Shown here: positions 8,413-18,694 of the stretch, piece after piece
Numbering within the stretch: position 1 is the first letter of the stretch
Layout of the letters: each line of letters opens with the position of its first letter
Source: Lachancea dasiensis
Taxonomy: Eukaryota; Ascomycota; Saccharomycetes; Saccharomycetales; Saccharomycetaceae
Length of the DNA: 64,000 bases
Assembly: GCA_900074725.1 (NCBI GenBank)
Contig: LT598461.1
Coordinates: forward strand, 1,451,696-1,515,695
Direction: 5' to 3'
Made by a program: the position numbers and the translations under genes
The notes under the pieces: generated by a model
What the model saw: only the letters and a program-made list of their open reading frames with translations
What the model was told of the DNA's origin: nothing
Database searches by the model: none

Positions 8413-9846
8413 TCAGTTCTTGGCATTGATAGACTTGACCAGTTGGATGTACTTCTCGGTGGAAAATGACTTTGGCCTCTCGATTGGCTGGCCAACAGCT
8501 CTATCGATGATAAGTTGGGGCAAAACACCTAGGGCTCTAGACACACCGAACAATACGGTGTAAAAGGAACCCTCAGTAAGACCGTAGTATTGTAACAAAA
8601 CACCGGAGTGAGAGTCCACGTTTGGCCATGGGTTCTTGGTCTTACCGTGCTTGGTCAAAACACCTGGAGCAACTTCGTAAATGGTGGAAACCAACTTGAA
8701 AAGATCGTAATCTGGGAAGTGCTTCAAGGCAAATTCACGTTGAGCGGTGTAACGGGGGTCAGTTTTACGCAAAACAGCATGGCCGTAACCTGGGACAACC
8801 CTGCCGGAATTCAAGGTATCCCACAAGTAATTTTCGATGGTGTCCTTGGAATAATCTCCCTTCACTTCCTCTCTTAGTTTGAACAACCACTCCAAAACTT
8901 CTTGATTCGCACGACCGTGCAAAGGTCCCGCAAGACCACCTAGACCAGCTGAGAAGGACAAGTATGGGGAGGACAAAGCAGAGCCCACCAGGTGGGTAGT
9001 GTGTGCCGACACATTACCACCCTCATGGTCGGAATGGATAGTCAAATACAACCTCATCAATTCGACAAAATCCTCGTTTTGGAAACCCAAAAGTTGAGCC
9101 AAGTTCTTACCAAAATCAGCATTAGGATCCACGGCGGGCAACTTACCGTCCTTGAAGACGTTGCGGTAGATTCTGGCGGCAATAACTGGCAACTTACCAA
9201 TCAAATCTAAGGAGTCCTCAAAGGTGTAGTTCCAGTAATCCTTCTTGGAAACACCTTGAGCGTAGGCTTTGGAGAATTTGGACTCACTTTCCAAGGCGGT
9301 GACAGCAATGGAGAACTGAGCCATAGGATGCAAATCCTTTGGCAAAGTGTTCAATAGCTGGTCAACGTGTTCTGGCAGCTCGGATCTCGAGGCCAAGTCG
9401 GCAGAGAGGGCTTTGACTTGCGACTCAGTAGGAACCTCACCGGTAAGTAGCAGCCAGAAAAGAGCTTCCGGCAAAGGTTCGGAGCCGCCGGCTCCCTTTG
9501 GTAGCTCTCTTTGAATGTCTGGGATAGTTTTGTTCCTGAAACGGATACCCTCTTCTGGGTCTAAGACAGAACCTTCCCACACTAGACCCTTGATACCACG
9601 CATACCACCATAAGCTTGCTCGAGAAGCACTTCGCCAATGACGGTCTTCCCGTGTTCCTTTTTTAGCTTCTTGATTTCTTCGACTTTGCCAGGAATGATT
9701 TCGGCGAAACGTTCCTTCAATGTTTTCTCGCCGTTACTATAGAAGCGAGCCATGTTTAGGCCTGCGTAGATAGCAGATCTAGTGGTCGCCGACTGCTGTA
9801 GGAAGCCGCGGGCTACCGAGTTTCTGGAAGACACAAATAAAGACAT
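8413..9846 (-). CDS. CIT1: Mitochondrial citrate synthase
   Basis: Condenses acetyl-CoA with oxaloacetate to citrate in the first step of the TCA cycle. The 477 residues begin with a basic, serine-rich mitochondrial presequence ([18 protein letters not shown]). The conserved body includes [18 protein letters not shown], the histidine motif [14 protein letters not shown], and [14 protein letters not shown]. The C-terminus is SINAKN and lacks the SKL signal of the peroxisomal paralogue Cit2. A single mitochondrial gene is therefore present where S. cerevisiae has CIT1 and CIT2 on its two duplicated regions. Codon use appears strongly biased, as for abundant enzymes. Confidence 0.97.
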   Translation of the reverse strand: MSLFVSSRNSVARGFLQQSATTRSAIYAGLNMARFYSNGEKTLKERFAEIIPGKVEEIKKLKKEHGKTVIGEVLLEQAYGGMRGIKGLVWEGSVLDPEEGIRFRNKTIPDIQRELPKGAGGSEPLPEALFWLLLTGEVPTESQVKALSADLASRSELPEHVDQLLNTLPKDLHPMAQFSIAVTALESESKFSKAYAQGVSKKDYWNYTFEDSLDLIGKLPVIAARIYRNVFKDGKLPAVDPNADFGKNLAQLLGFQNEDFVELMRLYLTIHSDHEGGNVSAHTTHLVGSALSSPYLSFSAGLGGLAGPLHGRANQEVLEWLFKLREEVKGDYSKDTIENYLWDTLNSGRVVPGYGHAVLRKTDPRYTAQREFALKHFPDYDLFKLVSTIYEVAPGVLTKHGKTKNPWPNVDSHSGVLLQYYGLTEGSFYTVLFGVSRALGVLPQLIIDRAVGQPIERPKSFSTEKYIQLVKSINAKN

Positions 9847-9966
9847 GCTTGATGTAATTGAGATATTTTGCTCTAGTTAAAAGAAAGCGTCCCGTTAGTC
9901 TAATCTAGTATTAGTATGGTTCTAATCAACTCAAGTGACCTTCTTTCAGTTCAACCGCTGTGCGTT

Positions 9967-9971
9967 ATTGG
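9967..9971 (-). promoter_or_regulatory. CCAAT box upstream of CIT1 (HAP-complex candidate)
   Basis: On the minus strand the sequence GCCAATAA lies about 120 bp upstream of the CIT1 ATG, matching the CCAAT core of Hap2/3/4/5 sites. HAP control of CIT1 is established in S. cerevisiae. Use of this copy is inferred. Confidence 0.45.
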
Positions 9972-10076
9972 CAATAAAGTGAAGTGCGATTACCTCTTGC
10001 TGCAAAGTAGTCTACAGTGATCAACGACTGTCGCGAAGGTGTCTGGCACTCAGCTTGGGGCTTCCGATTCGTCCAG

Positions 10077-10084
10077 TTTATATA
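10077..10084 (-). promoter_or_regulatory. TATA box candidate for CIT1, with a GTCAC motif nearby
   Basis: Minus-strand TATATAAA lies about 230 bp upstream of the CIT1 ATG. A GTCAC (10111-10115 on the plus strand) matches the Rtg1/Rtg3 R-box core that regulates CIT2 and CIT1 in S. cerevisiae. The five-base motif is short and could occur by chance. Confidence 0.4.
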
Positions 10085-10428
10085 CTTTTGTCCGAACTCG
10101 GCTCCATAAGGTCACGACAGCGGGAAGTCCTTCCGCTACGTAACCGAAGTACTGGCAAAATATTGAGGATCCGACATCGAAATTACACGTGACCAAGAAT
10201 CAAGGTAATTCGCTAACAGTGCCAGACTTTGGGTTGAACTGTGAAGCACACATTCAGGTCGACTAGAATGGACAGTGGGGAAGAGAAATGCACAGTTTTT
10301 CCTGTGGGCTGTATAGTGACTCAAAAACCTCAATGCTACTAGCTTTTTTGCTGGTCTTTTAAGGACCTCGAGAATAGTGTGCTTAATTTATGCAATTATA
10401 GGGAACGCATTTATTGCAAAAAGAAAAT

Positions 10429-10500
10429 GGGGCGAGCCGGGACTCGAACCCGGGACCTCCCGCACCCTAAGCGGAAATCATACCTCTAGACCACACGCCC
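10429..10500 (-). tRNA. tRNA-Pro(AGG)
   Basis: The complement folds as a 72-nt tRNA: acceptor GGGCGTG, D arm, anticodon loop TTAGGGT with anticodon AGG, and a T arm with GGTTCGAGTCC. It is nearly identical to the S. cerevisiae tRNA-Pro(AGG). There is no intron. Confidence 0.95.
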
Positions 10501-10555
10501 GTGTGTTATTTTTGTAGTGAGAAAGGGAGACACCAACATAGCAGCCGTTGGAAAG

Positions 10556-11002
10556 TCATGCAACCATCCCAAAAATCGTAAAAGCAGTCGTTAGAAGGGA
10601 TATGAGGTTGGCACGGATTCTGAGCATCTGCGAGAAAGCTGGCATCATTTGATTTTGTGCTAACAAGATGTGGTATGTGATAGTCGGGGTATGATCATAA
10701 CGTGATCGGGGCGTTGCTCGTTCAGGAGCTGAAGCATGTCCTTTACTATTGGTGCTAACCCTTTCCCGCTGCTCCAAATATCTCGGTTGCCCATTGCTGT
10801 GTAGGCCTCTCTGAAGAGAAAAAATTAAGTCTTCAAAGTTCCTTCTGCATGGCAATTGTCCGAATATGGAAAGATAATCGACGAAATTTCTGGTGCTAAC
10901 TTCTTCTAGCCAAGCAGCCAATCCCCTGCGCGGCGTGAAGAATAGCCCTTGGATCTCGTCCAGATTTACCGAACTCAAAATCCACGTCGTCCGAACTTGC
11001 AT
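10556..11002 (-). CDS. Doubtful small ORF, 148 codons, no recognised family
   Basis: An ATG-initiated frame (MQVRTTWILSSVNLDEIQG) stays open for 148 residues, 55 bp upstream of the tRNA-Pro 5' end. Composition is mixed, with a Ser/Arg/Pro-rich middle and a more hydrophobic end (LISLLTTAFTIFGMVA). I recognise no domain. The location beside a tRNA gene, between CIT1 and SAT4, is a typical place for decayed insertions. It may be a chance frame or an old relic. Confidence 0.2.
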   Translation of the reverse strand: MQVRTTWILSSVNLDEIQGLFFTPRRGLAAWLEEVSTRNFVDYLSIFGQLPCRRNFEDLIFSLQRGLHSNGQPRYLEQRERVSTNSKGHASAPERATPRSRYDHTPTITYHILLAQNQMMPAFSQMLRIRANLISLLTTAFTIFGMVA

Positions 11003-12067
11003 GTCCACATAGGGCTGCTTCGAAACCAAAGAAGAGCTCAAGCCCTATTGCTTCTGCTAATAAGGGGTGGCGGATGGTACATGGTTGCTAGAGACCGTTG
11101 ATGATTTCAGTTAAGTCTCCACAAGGCGATTGGCCGCATCACTTTTCACTTTTACTTCATGGGCATTCCAGCCCGTTGAAATCGTTTCCCCCAAAACTCT
11201 AGGCTGTTGTTACATTTCCAACAACCAACGTCGCTGCGTAGTGGAGAGCCCAAGTTTCAACATACGACGCGCCACTATTGCGGTGCAATTACTGTTCGGG
11301 TAGCTCCTCATTTGACTGCTTGCCTATTAGGCTGCCCGCCAAGTGTGACGCCTGTGATGAGGTCCGCACTACAAACAATTACGGTTCCGGCTAAGTATCC
11401 GAATAGGGGAATTCGAGGATAGGCCCATGTGCCGTCGAGAAGTAAAGTTACTAAGTACCGTTGTGTATATTACTTTGATATGCGTAACGATGGTGGTATT
11501 CCTCCCGGACCATGTCTGGTCAGCTTTAACTGTCATTCCTGTCATCATTGTGAGTTTTTTTTATTTTCCACTCGGGTGACATGAAGCGAGAGGCAAGTTG
11601 GGTATCTCTAACCGAACTAGGAAGAAAAAAAATTAATGCCACCCGTACATAGGTGGTACGCTGGTCATAAATCAAGCGCAAATGTCATCAACTACTCATA
11701 GTCAACCACCATCTCAACAACTCATCTGGCGTTAAGAAGAAGACGGTCCATTCAGCAGAAGAAAATTTTCCGTCTAGTGTCTGTTTAGACTGGTAACAGG
11801 AACAAACGGGCGTGAAAGGTACCAGAAAAATCAGGCAGTGTGGAGTGTTGACGCAGCAGTAAGAAGAGAAACTCGCCAAGCAAGGTTTCCTTCTGCTAGC
11901 ACAAATCGACTAAACTTAGTGCTCAAGCTTTTACAAACACATTAGATCAATACTCTGAAGCTCATAAGGGCGCTCGCTGGCAATTATCCTATCACTCATC
12001 CCAGCGCATCGGCCATACTGTTGGCTCACTATTACAAAGGCGAACGCAACACGGGGTAGTATCCAAT
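11003..12067. other. Long 5' flank of SAT4
   Basis: About 1.06 kb before SAT4 with no convincing gene on either strand. It holds short non-ATG frames and poly-T and poly-A tracts near 11552-11632. Presumably it contains the SAT4 promoter and leader; I could not name binding sites. Confidence 0.4.
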
Positions 12068-13678
12068 ATGACAGCGACCACAGCCGAAGTTTGCCCCACC
12101 AAAGCTCGCAAAACTGGCCTGTCGTCGAAGATCGGCAAGATTTTTGGTTCGGGGAAGAACGCTTCGGCGGAATCATCATCATCCGACGTAAGCTCAGTGA
12201 GACAAGCCCACATACCATCCCCTTCTAACTCGTCACTGTCATTGGAGAGCTCTAACATCGATTATCAGAAGGGGTCCCTAATACCATCACGACCCAGCTC
12301 GCCACCTGCATCCTTGAACGGACGCGTGTCTTACGGCGGTGTGCATGATGAAAGTTCCATTTCCGCGCTCAAATATCGGTCAGATATCAATGATAAGCCT
12401 TCTGCTAGCTCCTTGAATATCGCTGCTATGGCGTCCGCAGGGTCCGGCAGATTTGTGATACTTGAAAATAACATGCATGAGCATCACTTGAGGAACGCAA
12501 AGCGCCAAGAAAAACTCAGCAGCATGATTAAAAATATTTTGGGTGCTCAAAAACTGCGAGGCGAAGCAAAGTCAGCAGTGCCGGATATCCTCATGAACCA
12601 GAAAAACCAGAAAAGTACGTCAGACCCACCTTCTTTATTTTCGGGATTTGTTAGACAAGCATCGACCTTAGACCGGAATACGCCCTACAGTGGTGCCTCA
12701 CAAAGTGCAAAGAAGTTCTATTACAAAGAGAATAATAGACCAGGTGTGAAGAATTTGGATACTGAAGCTATTTCGATGCTAAACGAAAATTCCGCTTGCT
12801 TTGCCGAAAAGTACGGTCGCTGCCAGGAAGTGGTCGGTAAAGGCGCCTTCGGGGTTGTGAGAATCTGTCATAAAAAGTCTCAAGATGAGCCCAATGGCGA
12901 AAAACTCTTTGCGGTCAAGGAATTCAGGAGAAAACCCACAGAGTCCCCTGAAAAATATTCTAGAAGACTGACATCTGAATTTTGCATCTCTTCTTCCTTG
13001 AAGCACACTAATATCATTATGCCACTAGACTTATTTCAAGACGCCAAGGGTGATTATTGCCAAGTGATGGAGTATTGCTATGGAGGCGACTTGTTCACTT
13101 TAATAATCGCTGCTGGCAGACTCGAATACATGGAAGCCGACTGTTTCTTCAAACAGCTGATACGCGGTGTTGTGTATATGCATGACATGGGCGTATGTCA
13201 TCGTGATTTGAAACCCGAGAACTTACTCCTGACCTCTAACGGTGTTCTAAAAATTACGGACTTTGGGAACAGCGAATGCTTCAGGATGGCATGGGAGAAG
13301 GATATTCACCTTAGCGGCGGAGTCTGCGGTTCAAGTCCATACATTGCCCCTGAGGAATATACACATGAAGAATTCGACCCAAGACCAGTCGACATCTGGG
13401 CGTGTGGTGTTATTTATATGGCCATGAGGACTGGTCGACAATTGTGGAGTACGGCTCAAAAGGAAGATGAATTCTTCTCGAGATATTTAACTGGTAGGAA
13501 AGACGAAGCAGGGTACGAACCTATAGAAAAGCTAAAAAGGGCTCGTTGTCGCAACGTCATATATTCCATCCTTGATCCCGTCCCAAGTAGGAGAATCAGT
13601 GGGAGGCAAATTTTGAACAGTGAATGGGGTCGAGAGATTAAGTGCTGCCACGAGGGTCAACCGTTGAAGGAAGAGTGA
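12068..13678 (+). CDS. SAT4: Ser/Thr kinase Sat4/Hal4 (NPR/Hal5 fungal family)
   Basis: Hal4/Sat4 and Hal5 stabilise the Trk1-Trk2 potassium transporters and so govern salt tolerance. The first 240 of 536 residues form a Ser-rich, low-complexity region typical of this family. The kinase domain spans about 245-530: glycine loop [12 protein letters not shown] lysine K284 (FAVKEFRRK), catalytic HRDLKPEN with D380, DFG at 398-400 (TDFGNSECF), and [10 protein letters not shown] in place of the usual APE. All catalytic residues are present. The position right of citrate synthase matches YCR008W. Confidence 0.93.
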   Translation: MTATTAEVCPTKARKTGLSSKIGKIFGSGKNASAESSSSDVSSVRQAHIPSPSNSSLSLESSNIDYQKGSLIPSRPSSPPASLNGRVSYGGVHDESSISALKYRSDINDKPSASSLNIAAMASAGSGRFVILENNMHEHHLRNAKRQEKLSSMIKNILGAQKLRGEAKSAVPDILMNQKNQKSTSDPPSLFSGFVRQASTLDRNTPYSGASQSAKKFYYKENNRPGVKNLDTEAISMLNENSACFAEKYGRCQEVVGKGAFGVVRICHKKSQDEPNGEKLFAVKEFRRKPTESPEKYSRRLTSEFCISSSLKHTNIIMPLDLFQDAKGDYCQVMEYCYGGDLFTLIIAAGRLEYMEADCFFKQLIRGVVYMHDMGVCHRDLKPENLLLTSNGVLKITDFGNSECFRMAWEKDIHLSGGVCGSSPYIAPEEYTHEEFDPRPVDIWACGVIYMAMRTGRQLWSTAQKEDEFFSRYLTGRKDEAGYEPIEKLKRARCRNVIYSILDPVPSRRISGRQILNSEWGREIKCCHEGQPLKEE

Positions 13679-14018
13679 GGACACTCATTCTACATTTGCA
13701 TTCATTTTCGGAACGGTAGTATTTTAAATATCTACTCTCATGTATTATAAAAAACCTTGGCAGAAGGATTTATTCCTCGTAGTTCACGTCCCTGATGGTA
13801 AGTTCAATCGCGGGCATAGGGTACAGTACATAGGGCACGGATTGGCTGCCAAATCTGCAGTGCCAAGAATTGGAATTTCCAATCTTTGCATATGAAGTTT
13901 GTTGGCAAAGATCCAAGGACCTAATGCCAGAGTGAGAGCACCATAATACATTGGTTATCGATATGCGAATACCAATTTCAAGCCAAAAGGAGCATATACA
14001 ACTGTAGTGACTAGCAGC
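13679..14018. other. Convergent 3' flank of SAT4 and the SCAP-like gene
   Basis: These 340 bp lie between two converging genes and should contain both terminators. AT-rich stretches occur near 13725-13755. I see no gene. Confidence 0.4.
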
Positions 14019-17000
14019 TCATATTTGGCCATAGTTGATTGAAACCTTTTTTTCGTTGAGCCGCTGTCTCCGCTTATTTACAAACTTCAAGCCAGACTCC
14101 TCTTCATTAGATGCACCATCGGGCGCCAAAATTAGCTCCTCGTGGCCCAAGTAAAATACTTTCATAACGTTACCGAAGCCAACCACAAGTGATTTAGCGC
14201 CAAACTTTTCCACTGGGCCTATTCTATTTGTGAGCAGCCCACTTTCACCGACAGGAATTTGATAATACGTTACTGTACCGTTGACAGTCATTGTCCAACC
14301 CTCCCAGATGTCATGAATGTTATATTCCAAGGATTTTGATGGTTTCATAATCCTACTTTCGATCCGATTCCTCAAACGATTATCACCTAGCTTCATGTCC
14401 TCAGAAGCACTTCTGACCATCGTCTTGGATATCACACTATCAGGCCGTTTTTTCTGTTTTCGTTTGAGACCGATAATCATGTTGTTATCCGTTGCATCCC
14501 ATTTGTCGACGTCTTCGAGGATATGCTTTCGTTCTATTACAGAATCTAGACCGAGACAACGAATTTCTCTGGGGTCTCTCTCTACACGCAGGCATATGCT
14601 TGTTTTAGTACGACTTTCCGGTTTAAAAGTCCTCATAACTAAGGTTGAAGAACAGTGCTCATTGTAAGCAATTGACAAAGATGCAACTGAAGCACTACCG
14701 CAAAATTTACAATGCGTTGGTTCGTCATGAAATACACGAAGTGTTACTGGGCTGTAATTCGAGATTTTAAAGTTTTTTATGACGGTTCCAGTTTGCGCAT
14801 CGACCAATTCTGCATCATGAGCTTTGGCCAACAACAGCAAACCTACAAACGGAATAAGACGCGTGGAGATGACAATATCTTCTTTAGCAGGTTCGTCTGT
14901 ATTAGCTGACCGTTCTTGAAGGTTATTATCCATTAGGGTTGCAGGTGTCATCAATTTTTGGCCCCTATTGAACGAATTTCTGACCAGGACAAGTTTGCGG
15001 GGCCTCCATCTATTGTTCACGACAGTGGAAATGTATACATTGCCCTTACTGTCACAAATTACAAGTCTGTCGTTAACCCTTGGAGTGGTTAGTTTCTTGC
15101 AAGAGGAGAGAGGAAGCGTCGACTGGCATACTTTAGAAGTATTCACTGCGCCCCGAATGTCCACGCTTGTTATGTTACCGTCTGAAGTCACAAAAACGAG
15201 CTCTAAGTTCTCCTCTGCCTCGGCATTAACGACTGCAGCCCTATCGCTATACTGGGCAGCGTAAGCCTGAGATACAGAGGACGAAGATTTCCTAGAGGAT
15301 ATGGAAACATTGCTATCTCGCCTCTTAAGTGCTTTAGGCACCAGTTCATCAGCGCCGCTTTTTGATATCGTGTTAAGCCGACTGCTTGGAGTCGTTTTAC
15401 TCAAGAACGCTGGTTTCGTCTTGATTCGGAAAAACGCTTCCAAAAGATCATCGGGTCCAAACCCCACCTTAATGGTCCACACAAATCGCATACTTGTTCT
15501 CGACCAACATGAAATATAGCCACTTTTGGCAAAAATTGCTGTAAAACTACCATTAGTGCCCGTAACAATCTTGAGCACCGGCCACAATTGCTTTCGCAAT
15601 GGAATTTCAGTAGGTAGCGGAACAGGACTGGATAGGGGAGACCATACTAGGAGCTTGCGGTCAATTCCCACAGATATTACGAATGGAGAATCAGAAGTCG
15701 AAATGGTCATTATATCTAGACTGTGTCCGCCAACGGACAGCTCTTTGGTATGGAAAGTTAAACCATCATTAGCCTTACGAGCTGTAAGTTCATTTTCAGG
15801 GCATGAATCTGCCACTAAATTTCGCCCGCCATGTTTTTCTTCCGTTGTCAAGGGCCATTCCACTCTATAGAGAAGTAGTTGAAGACCAAGGAGGGCCATA
15901 GAAGACAGTAGTACAATCATAACAATGAACTCGAAGAGGTAGTAGAGATCAAACCTATAAGATGAGACGAGAGGCGTCTGCAAAATATTCAAGTCTTTAG
16001 CCAAAGAGTTTTGTTTCAGAGTAGAGCCTGCTTTCAGTGCTACTATCATTTCATTGACAGACCAAATTACGGAATAACTCCCGCTCCCATATGTGGTGAG
16101 AAGTAGCCAAGACAGGAATTCTCCCTTTAGGCCACTAATTGCGCTTGACTGGGATATAGTGCTAGATCCCCAGATATTCCCCGTGAGGGCCTTATATGGC
16201 AATGATGAAGATGGGCGAACCAAGGCATATCGTTGGATAATGAAAATTTGATATAATATGCAAAACCCATCGGGATAAAGGCTTAAGCCAATGAAGCTGC
16301 CAAAATTAGTAGCTTTGCTGCGTTTGAGAACGATCTGGCTGGAATGGTCATCTTGATCATCTAAAATTTTTGACAAGGACTCATCACTGTCTCTTAAAAA
16401 GAGTAGTTCATTACTATTCAATCTCCTGTAGTCTAGGCTCAGGATGGAGGTGAAAGAAGTAGCTTGCAGAACAAAGAAGGTTACGACTGTCAAAGAGAGG
16501 AAGAAAGTGGTCTGTCGACTGAATGGTAACAGGAGTGCAGCAATCAAGATCGACTTTAAAATTCTATCCAGAAACGAAGCGTTGGCGTTCACAGTAGCAT
16601 AAATAAAATTCATGGAAGGGGCCCGATCACCACCTTCAAAGTTTGAGGAGGACTGCATGTATGAGTATTCGGAGATGATCGTGCCTGCCGTCTGGTCAAG
16701 CATTCCAATAGAGCCCGTGGATGTGATTACCACGACAGGAAACCACATGAGGGTCAAAGGTACGTGAACGTTGTTTCCAAAGAAAATGGCCGTGACTGTG
16801 TTCGACACTGCCATGCTGATTACTATCTGTGCTACTATGGCCACTGAAATACCAACCTTGGATTTCACCAGGGCCGTTCGCTTGAAATCTCCGTAAAATT
16901 TTGTGGCCCATGCTGAAAAGAGGCCCACACTGCCCATCAAATCCCATGAATTAATGGGTTGGACATTTATGTTAAAAAGTATATCCAGGGAAGCATCCCT

Positions 17001-17630
17001 GTCGTCCATCGAGTCATAAACCTGAAAACCTGTCACATTTTGAAGTAAGTTCAATTCTTCAATATTTTTGCCGAGAGATGATCTAAAGCTCTCGAGATTA
17101 TCCTTCGATGCCAAGATGTTAACGACGATCGCCTCCGCAGATGTTACATAACCGTTCACCTTCAGTGCCTTTCTTAGAAGATATTTCGGTATGGTGTGAG
17201 TTTTGGAGTTGAGCGTCTTCAAGGGATAAGGATCTTTGTGTAATATTTCTATTGTATTGTTCCATAGTTGAAACGGCGATTGCACCAAGTTTATGTGATC
17301 TTGCTCCGGAATATTATGCAAAAGCCTGCTTTGTATTGCAAGAGCCTCCAACATTGAGGCCCTTCCTAAGATATTTCCCCCATCGACCTGCGTGATCCAG
17401 AGTTGGGTCAATGAAAAGTCAACAGGCTTCGCCAGACGACTAAATTCCACATCCGTTCGGCTGAGGTACCACGAAGTCAACCAAGTGGTCTGCCAAATAG
17501 ATGACAGTGATGGATATGCTATAATGAAGAACGTTATGAGAGGTATGAATATTGACAATAACGGGCATCGTACTGCCCTGGAAGAGATATCATAAAATAG
17601 ACGGTGCGAGGTAACGGCCTTTCTCAGCAT
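14019..17630 (-). CDS. SCAP-like protein with sterol-sensing domain and WD40-type C-terminus
   Basis: SCAP escorts the membrane-bound transcription factor SREBP from ER to Golgi when sterol is low. The 1203-residue product has TM1 at about 22-46 (PLLSIFIPLITFFIIAYPSL), a lumenal loop, and a sterol-sensing domain at about 250-405. That domain shows ALVKSKVGISVAIVAQ, MWFPVVVITSTGSIGML and FVLQATSFTSILSLDYRRL; the last block aligns well with the end of the SCAP domain. A further membrane segment lies near 565-590. The soluble C-terminal half has weak beta-propeller repeats (DIMTISTSDSPFVISVGIDR, then LLVWSPLS). The frame starts at a GTG at 17684; the first ATG is at 17630. I know of no S. cerevisiae orthologue. 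Whether it still acts on an SREBP here is unknown. Confidence 0.8.
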   Translation of the reverse strand: MLRKAVTSHRLFYDISSRAVRCPLLSIFIPLITFFIIAYPSLSSIWQTTWLTSWYLSRTDVEFSRLAKPVDFSLTQLWITQVDGGNILGRASMLEALAIQSRLLHNIPEQDHINLVQSPFQLWNNTIEILHKDPYPLKTLNSKTHTIPKYLLRKALKVNGYVTSAEAIVVNILASKDNLESFRSSLGKNIEELNLLQNVTGFQVYDSMDDRDASLDILFNINVQPINSWDLMGSVGLFSAWATKFYGDFKRTALVKSKVGISVAIVAQIVISMAVSNTVTAIFFGNNVHVPLTLMWFPVVVITSTGSIGMLDQTAGTIISEYSYMQSSSNFEGGDRAPSMNFIYATVNANASFLDRILKSILIAALLLPFSRQTTFFLSLTVVTFFVLQATSFTSILSLDYRRLNSNELLFLRDSDESLSKILDDQDDHSSQIVLKRSKATNFGSFIGLSLYPDGFCILYQIFIIQRYALVRPSSSLPYKALTGNIWGSSTISQSSAISGLKGEFLSWLLLTTYGSGSYSVIWSVNEMIVALKAGSTLKQNSLAKDLNILQTPLVSSYRFDLYYLFEFIVMIVLLSSMALLGLQLLLYRVEWPLTTEEKHGGRNLVADSCPENELTARKANDGLTFHTKELSVGGHSLDIMTISTSDSPFVISVGIDRKLLVWSPLSSPVPLPTEIPLRKQLWPVLKIVTGTNGSFTAIFAKSGYISCWSRTSMRFVWTIKVGFGPDDLLEAFFRIKTKPAFLSKTTPSSRLNTISKSGADELVPKALKRRDSNVSISSRKSSSSVSQAYAAQYSDRAAVVNAEAEENLELVFVTSDGNITSVDIRGAVNTSKVCQSTLPLSSCKKLTTPRVNDRLVICDSKGNVYISTVVNNRWRPRKLVLVRNSFNRGQKLMTPATLMDNNLQERSANTDEPAKEDIVISTRLIPFVGLLLLAKAHDAELVDAQTGTVIKNFKISNYSPVTLRVFHDEPTHCKFCGSASVASLSIAYNEHCSSTLVMRTFKPESRTKTSICLRVERDPREIRCLGLDSVIERKHILEDVDKWDATDNNMIIGLKRKQKKRPDSVISKTMVRSASEDMKLGDNRLRNRIESRIMKPSKSLEYNIHDIWEGWTMTVNGTVTYYQIPVGESGLLTNRIGPVEKFGAKSLVVGFGNVMKVFYLGHEELILAPDGASNEEESGLKFVNKRRQRLNEKKVSINYGQI

Positions 17631-17896
17631 CGTCCATGGGCTTTTGAGTGACCGCTGAAATACTTTAAAGGGGGAGTAGATCACCAGCTCTCAGAGAAAA
17701 GAAAAGCCTTCCAGGGTCTTGGATATGGTCGACGTTTTACCATGTACAAACTTCCAAATGGGATATTTTAATCATTGGATGTAAAATATATATAATCTAT
17801 AAAAAAATTGAAAAAGTTGTAACCAAGTTTAGGGACAAATGCCTCCACTAACCTTCGCAGTTAACAGATTGGTAAAATATAAGCCACGTATAAACA

Positions 17897-18694
17897 TTAC
17901 TTGAACCCTAATGCACAAATATTGAGGTTATTCATTTGCTGGAGAAGGCCAGCTATCTTCTCATCTAACACACCATTGGCGTATTCATCGCGAGATTGTT
18001 GATCGAGATACTGCTGAATTTGAGCAAGTCGTGTGTATCCTTCTGTACAAAATCGCAGCTGAATTTTTACAAGAGCTTCAAAACTTGGATCATAGTAAGG
18101 CACTCTCAGTGAAACCAATTGAGGCAATTCTGTTTTAAGCTGTTCGTTTAGATTGTCAAAAATATCCTTCGCCAATGAAAGCTCTTTCTCGGCTCTTGGA
18201 AGCTTAGAAGCGTCCTTAGCAGGTTTATCAATGAGGCGACGGACTTTAGCTTTGGCAGCGTCGTAATCTTGCTTCTTGTGGTCCCGTTTCTTGATAGCAT
18301 CGCCAATTTCATTGAAATACATAGAAAACTTTGTGATTGGGTCCAGGACAGTTTCTCGAAAGGGACCATCAAGCTGTTTCACGGTCTCTGAGTCAAAATC
18401 TTGCACACATTGAAGGTAATAGTTTCCAACATTATATCCACCTCCACTCACAGACTTAGAGTCGTCGTAAAGACTCGAAATCACCTCAGCAATCGTAACC
18501 TGAGAAGCAGTGACAGCTCGGAGAGAGTCCAAGTAGCCCTTAGCCTCCTTTTGGAGCTCCTTGCCGGCTCTTTCTAGAGTCTTGTAACGGCGCTCCTCGA
18601 TGTCGTATTCTTTATCCACCGTTTTGTCAACATTTTTGATTAGCACACTATTGCCCGCTCGATTGACAGCTTTCTTGAAGCCTCCCCAACTCAT
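17897..18694 (-). CDS. RVS161: Amphiphysin-like BAR protein Rvs161
   Basis: Rvs161 forms a heterodimer with Rvs167 that bends membranes at late endocytic sites and supports cell fusion. The product is 265 residues, the same length as in S. cerevisiae. It consists almost entirely of a BAR domain, beginning MSWGGFKKAVNRAGNSV, an amphipathic N-terminal helix, followed by long charged coiled-coil helices. As expected for Rvs161, there is no SH3 domain. It matches YCR009C in position. Confidence 0.97.
   Translation of the reverse strand: MSWGGFKKAVNRAGNSVLIKNVDKTVDKEYDIEERRYKTLERAGKELQKEAKGYLDSLRAVTASQVTIAEVISSLYDDSKSVSGGGYNVGNYYLQCVQDFDSETVKQLDGPFRETVLDPITKFSMYFNEIGDAIKKRDHKKQDYDAAKAKVRRLIDKPAKDASKLPRAEKELSLAKDIFDNLNEQLKTELPQLVSLRVPYYDPSFEALVKIQLRFCTEGYTRLAQIQQYLDQQSRDEYANGVLDEKIAGLLQQMNNLNICALGFK

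Noticed and set aside
8608-9210. Open frames on the plus strand opposite CIT1
   Set aside because: They are antisense shadows of a highly biased coding sequence and have no independent similarity.
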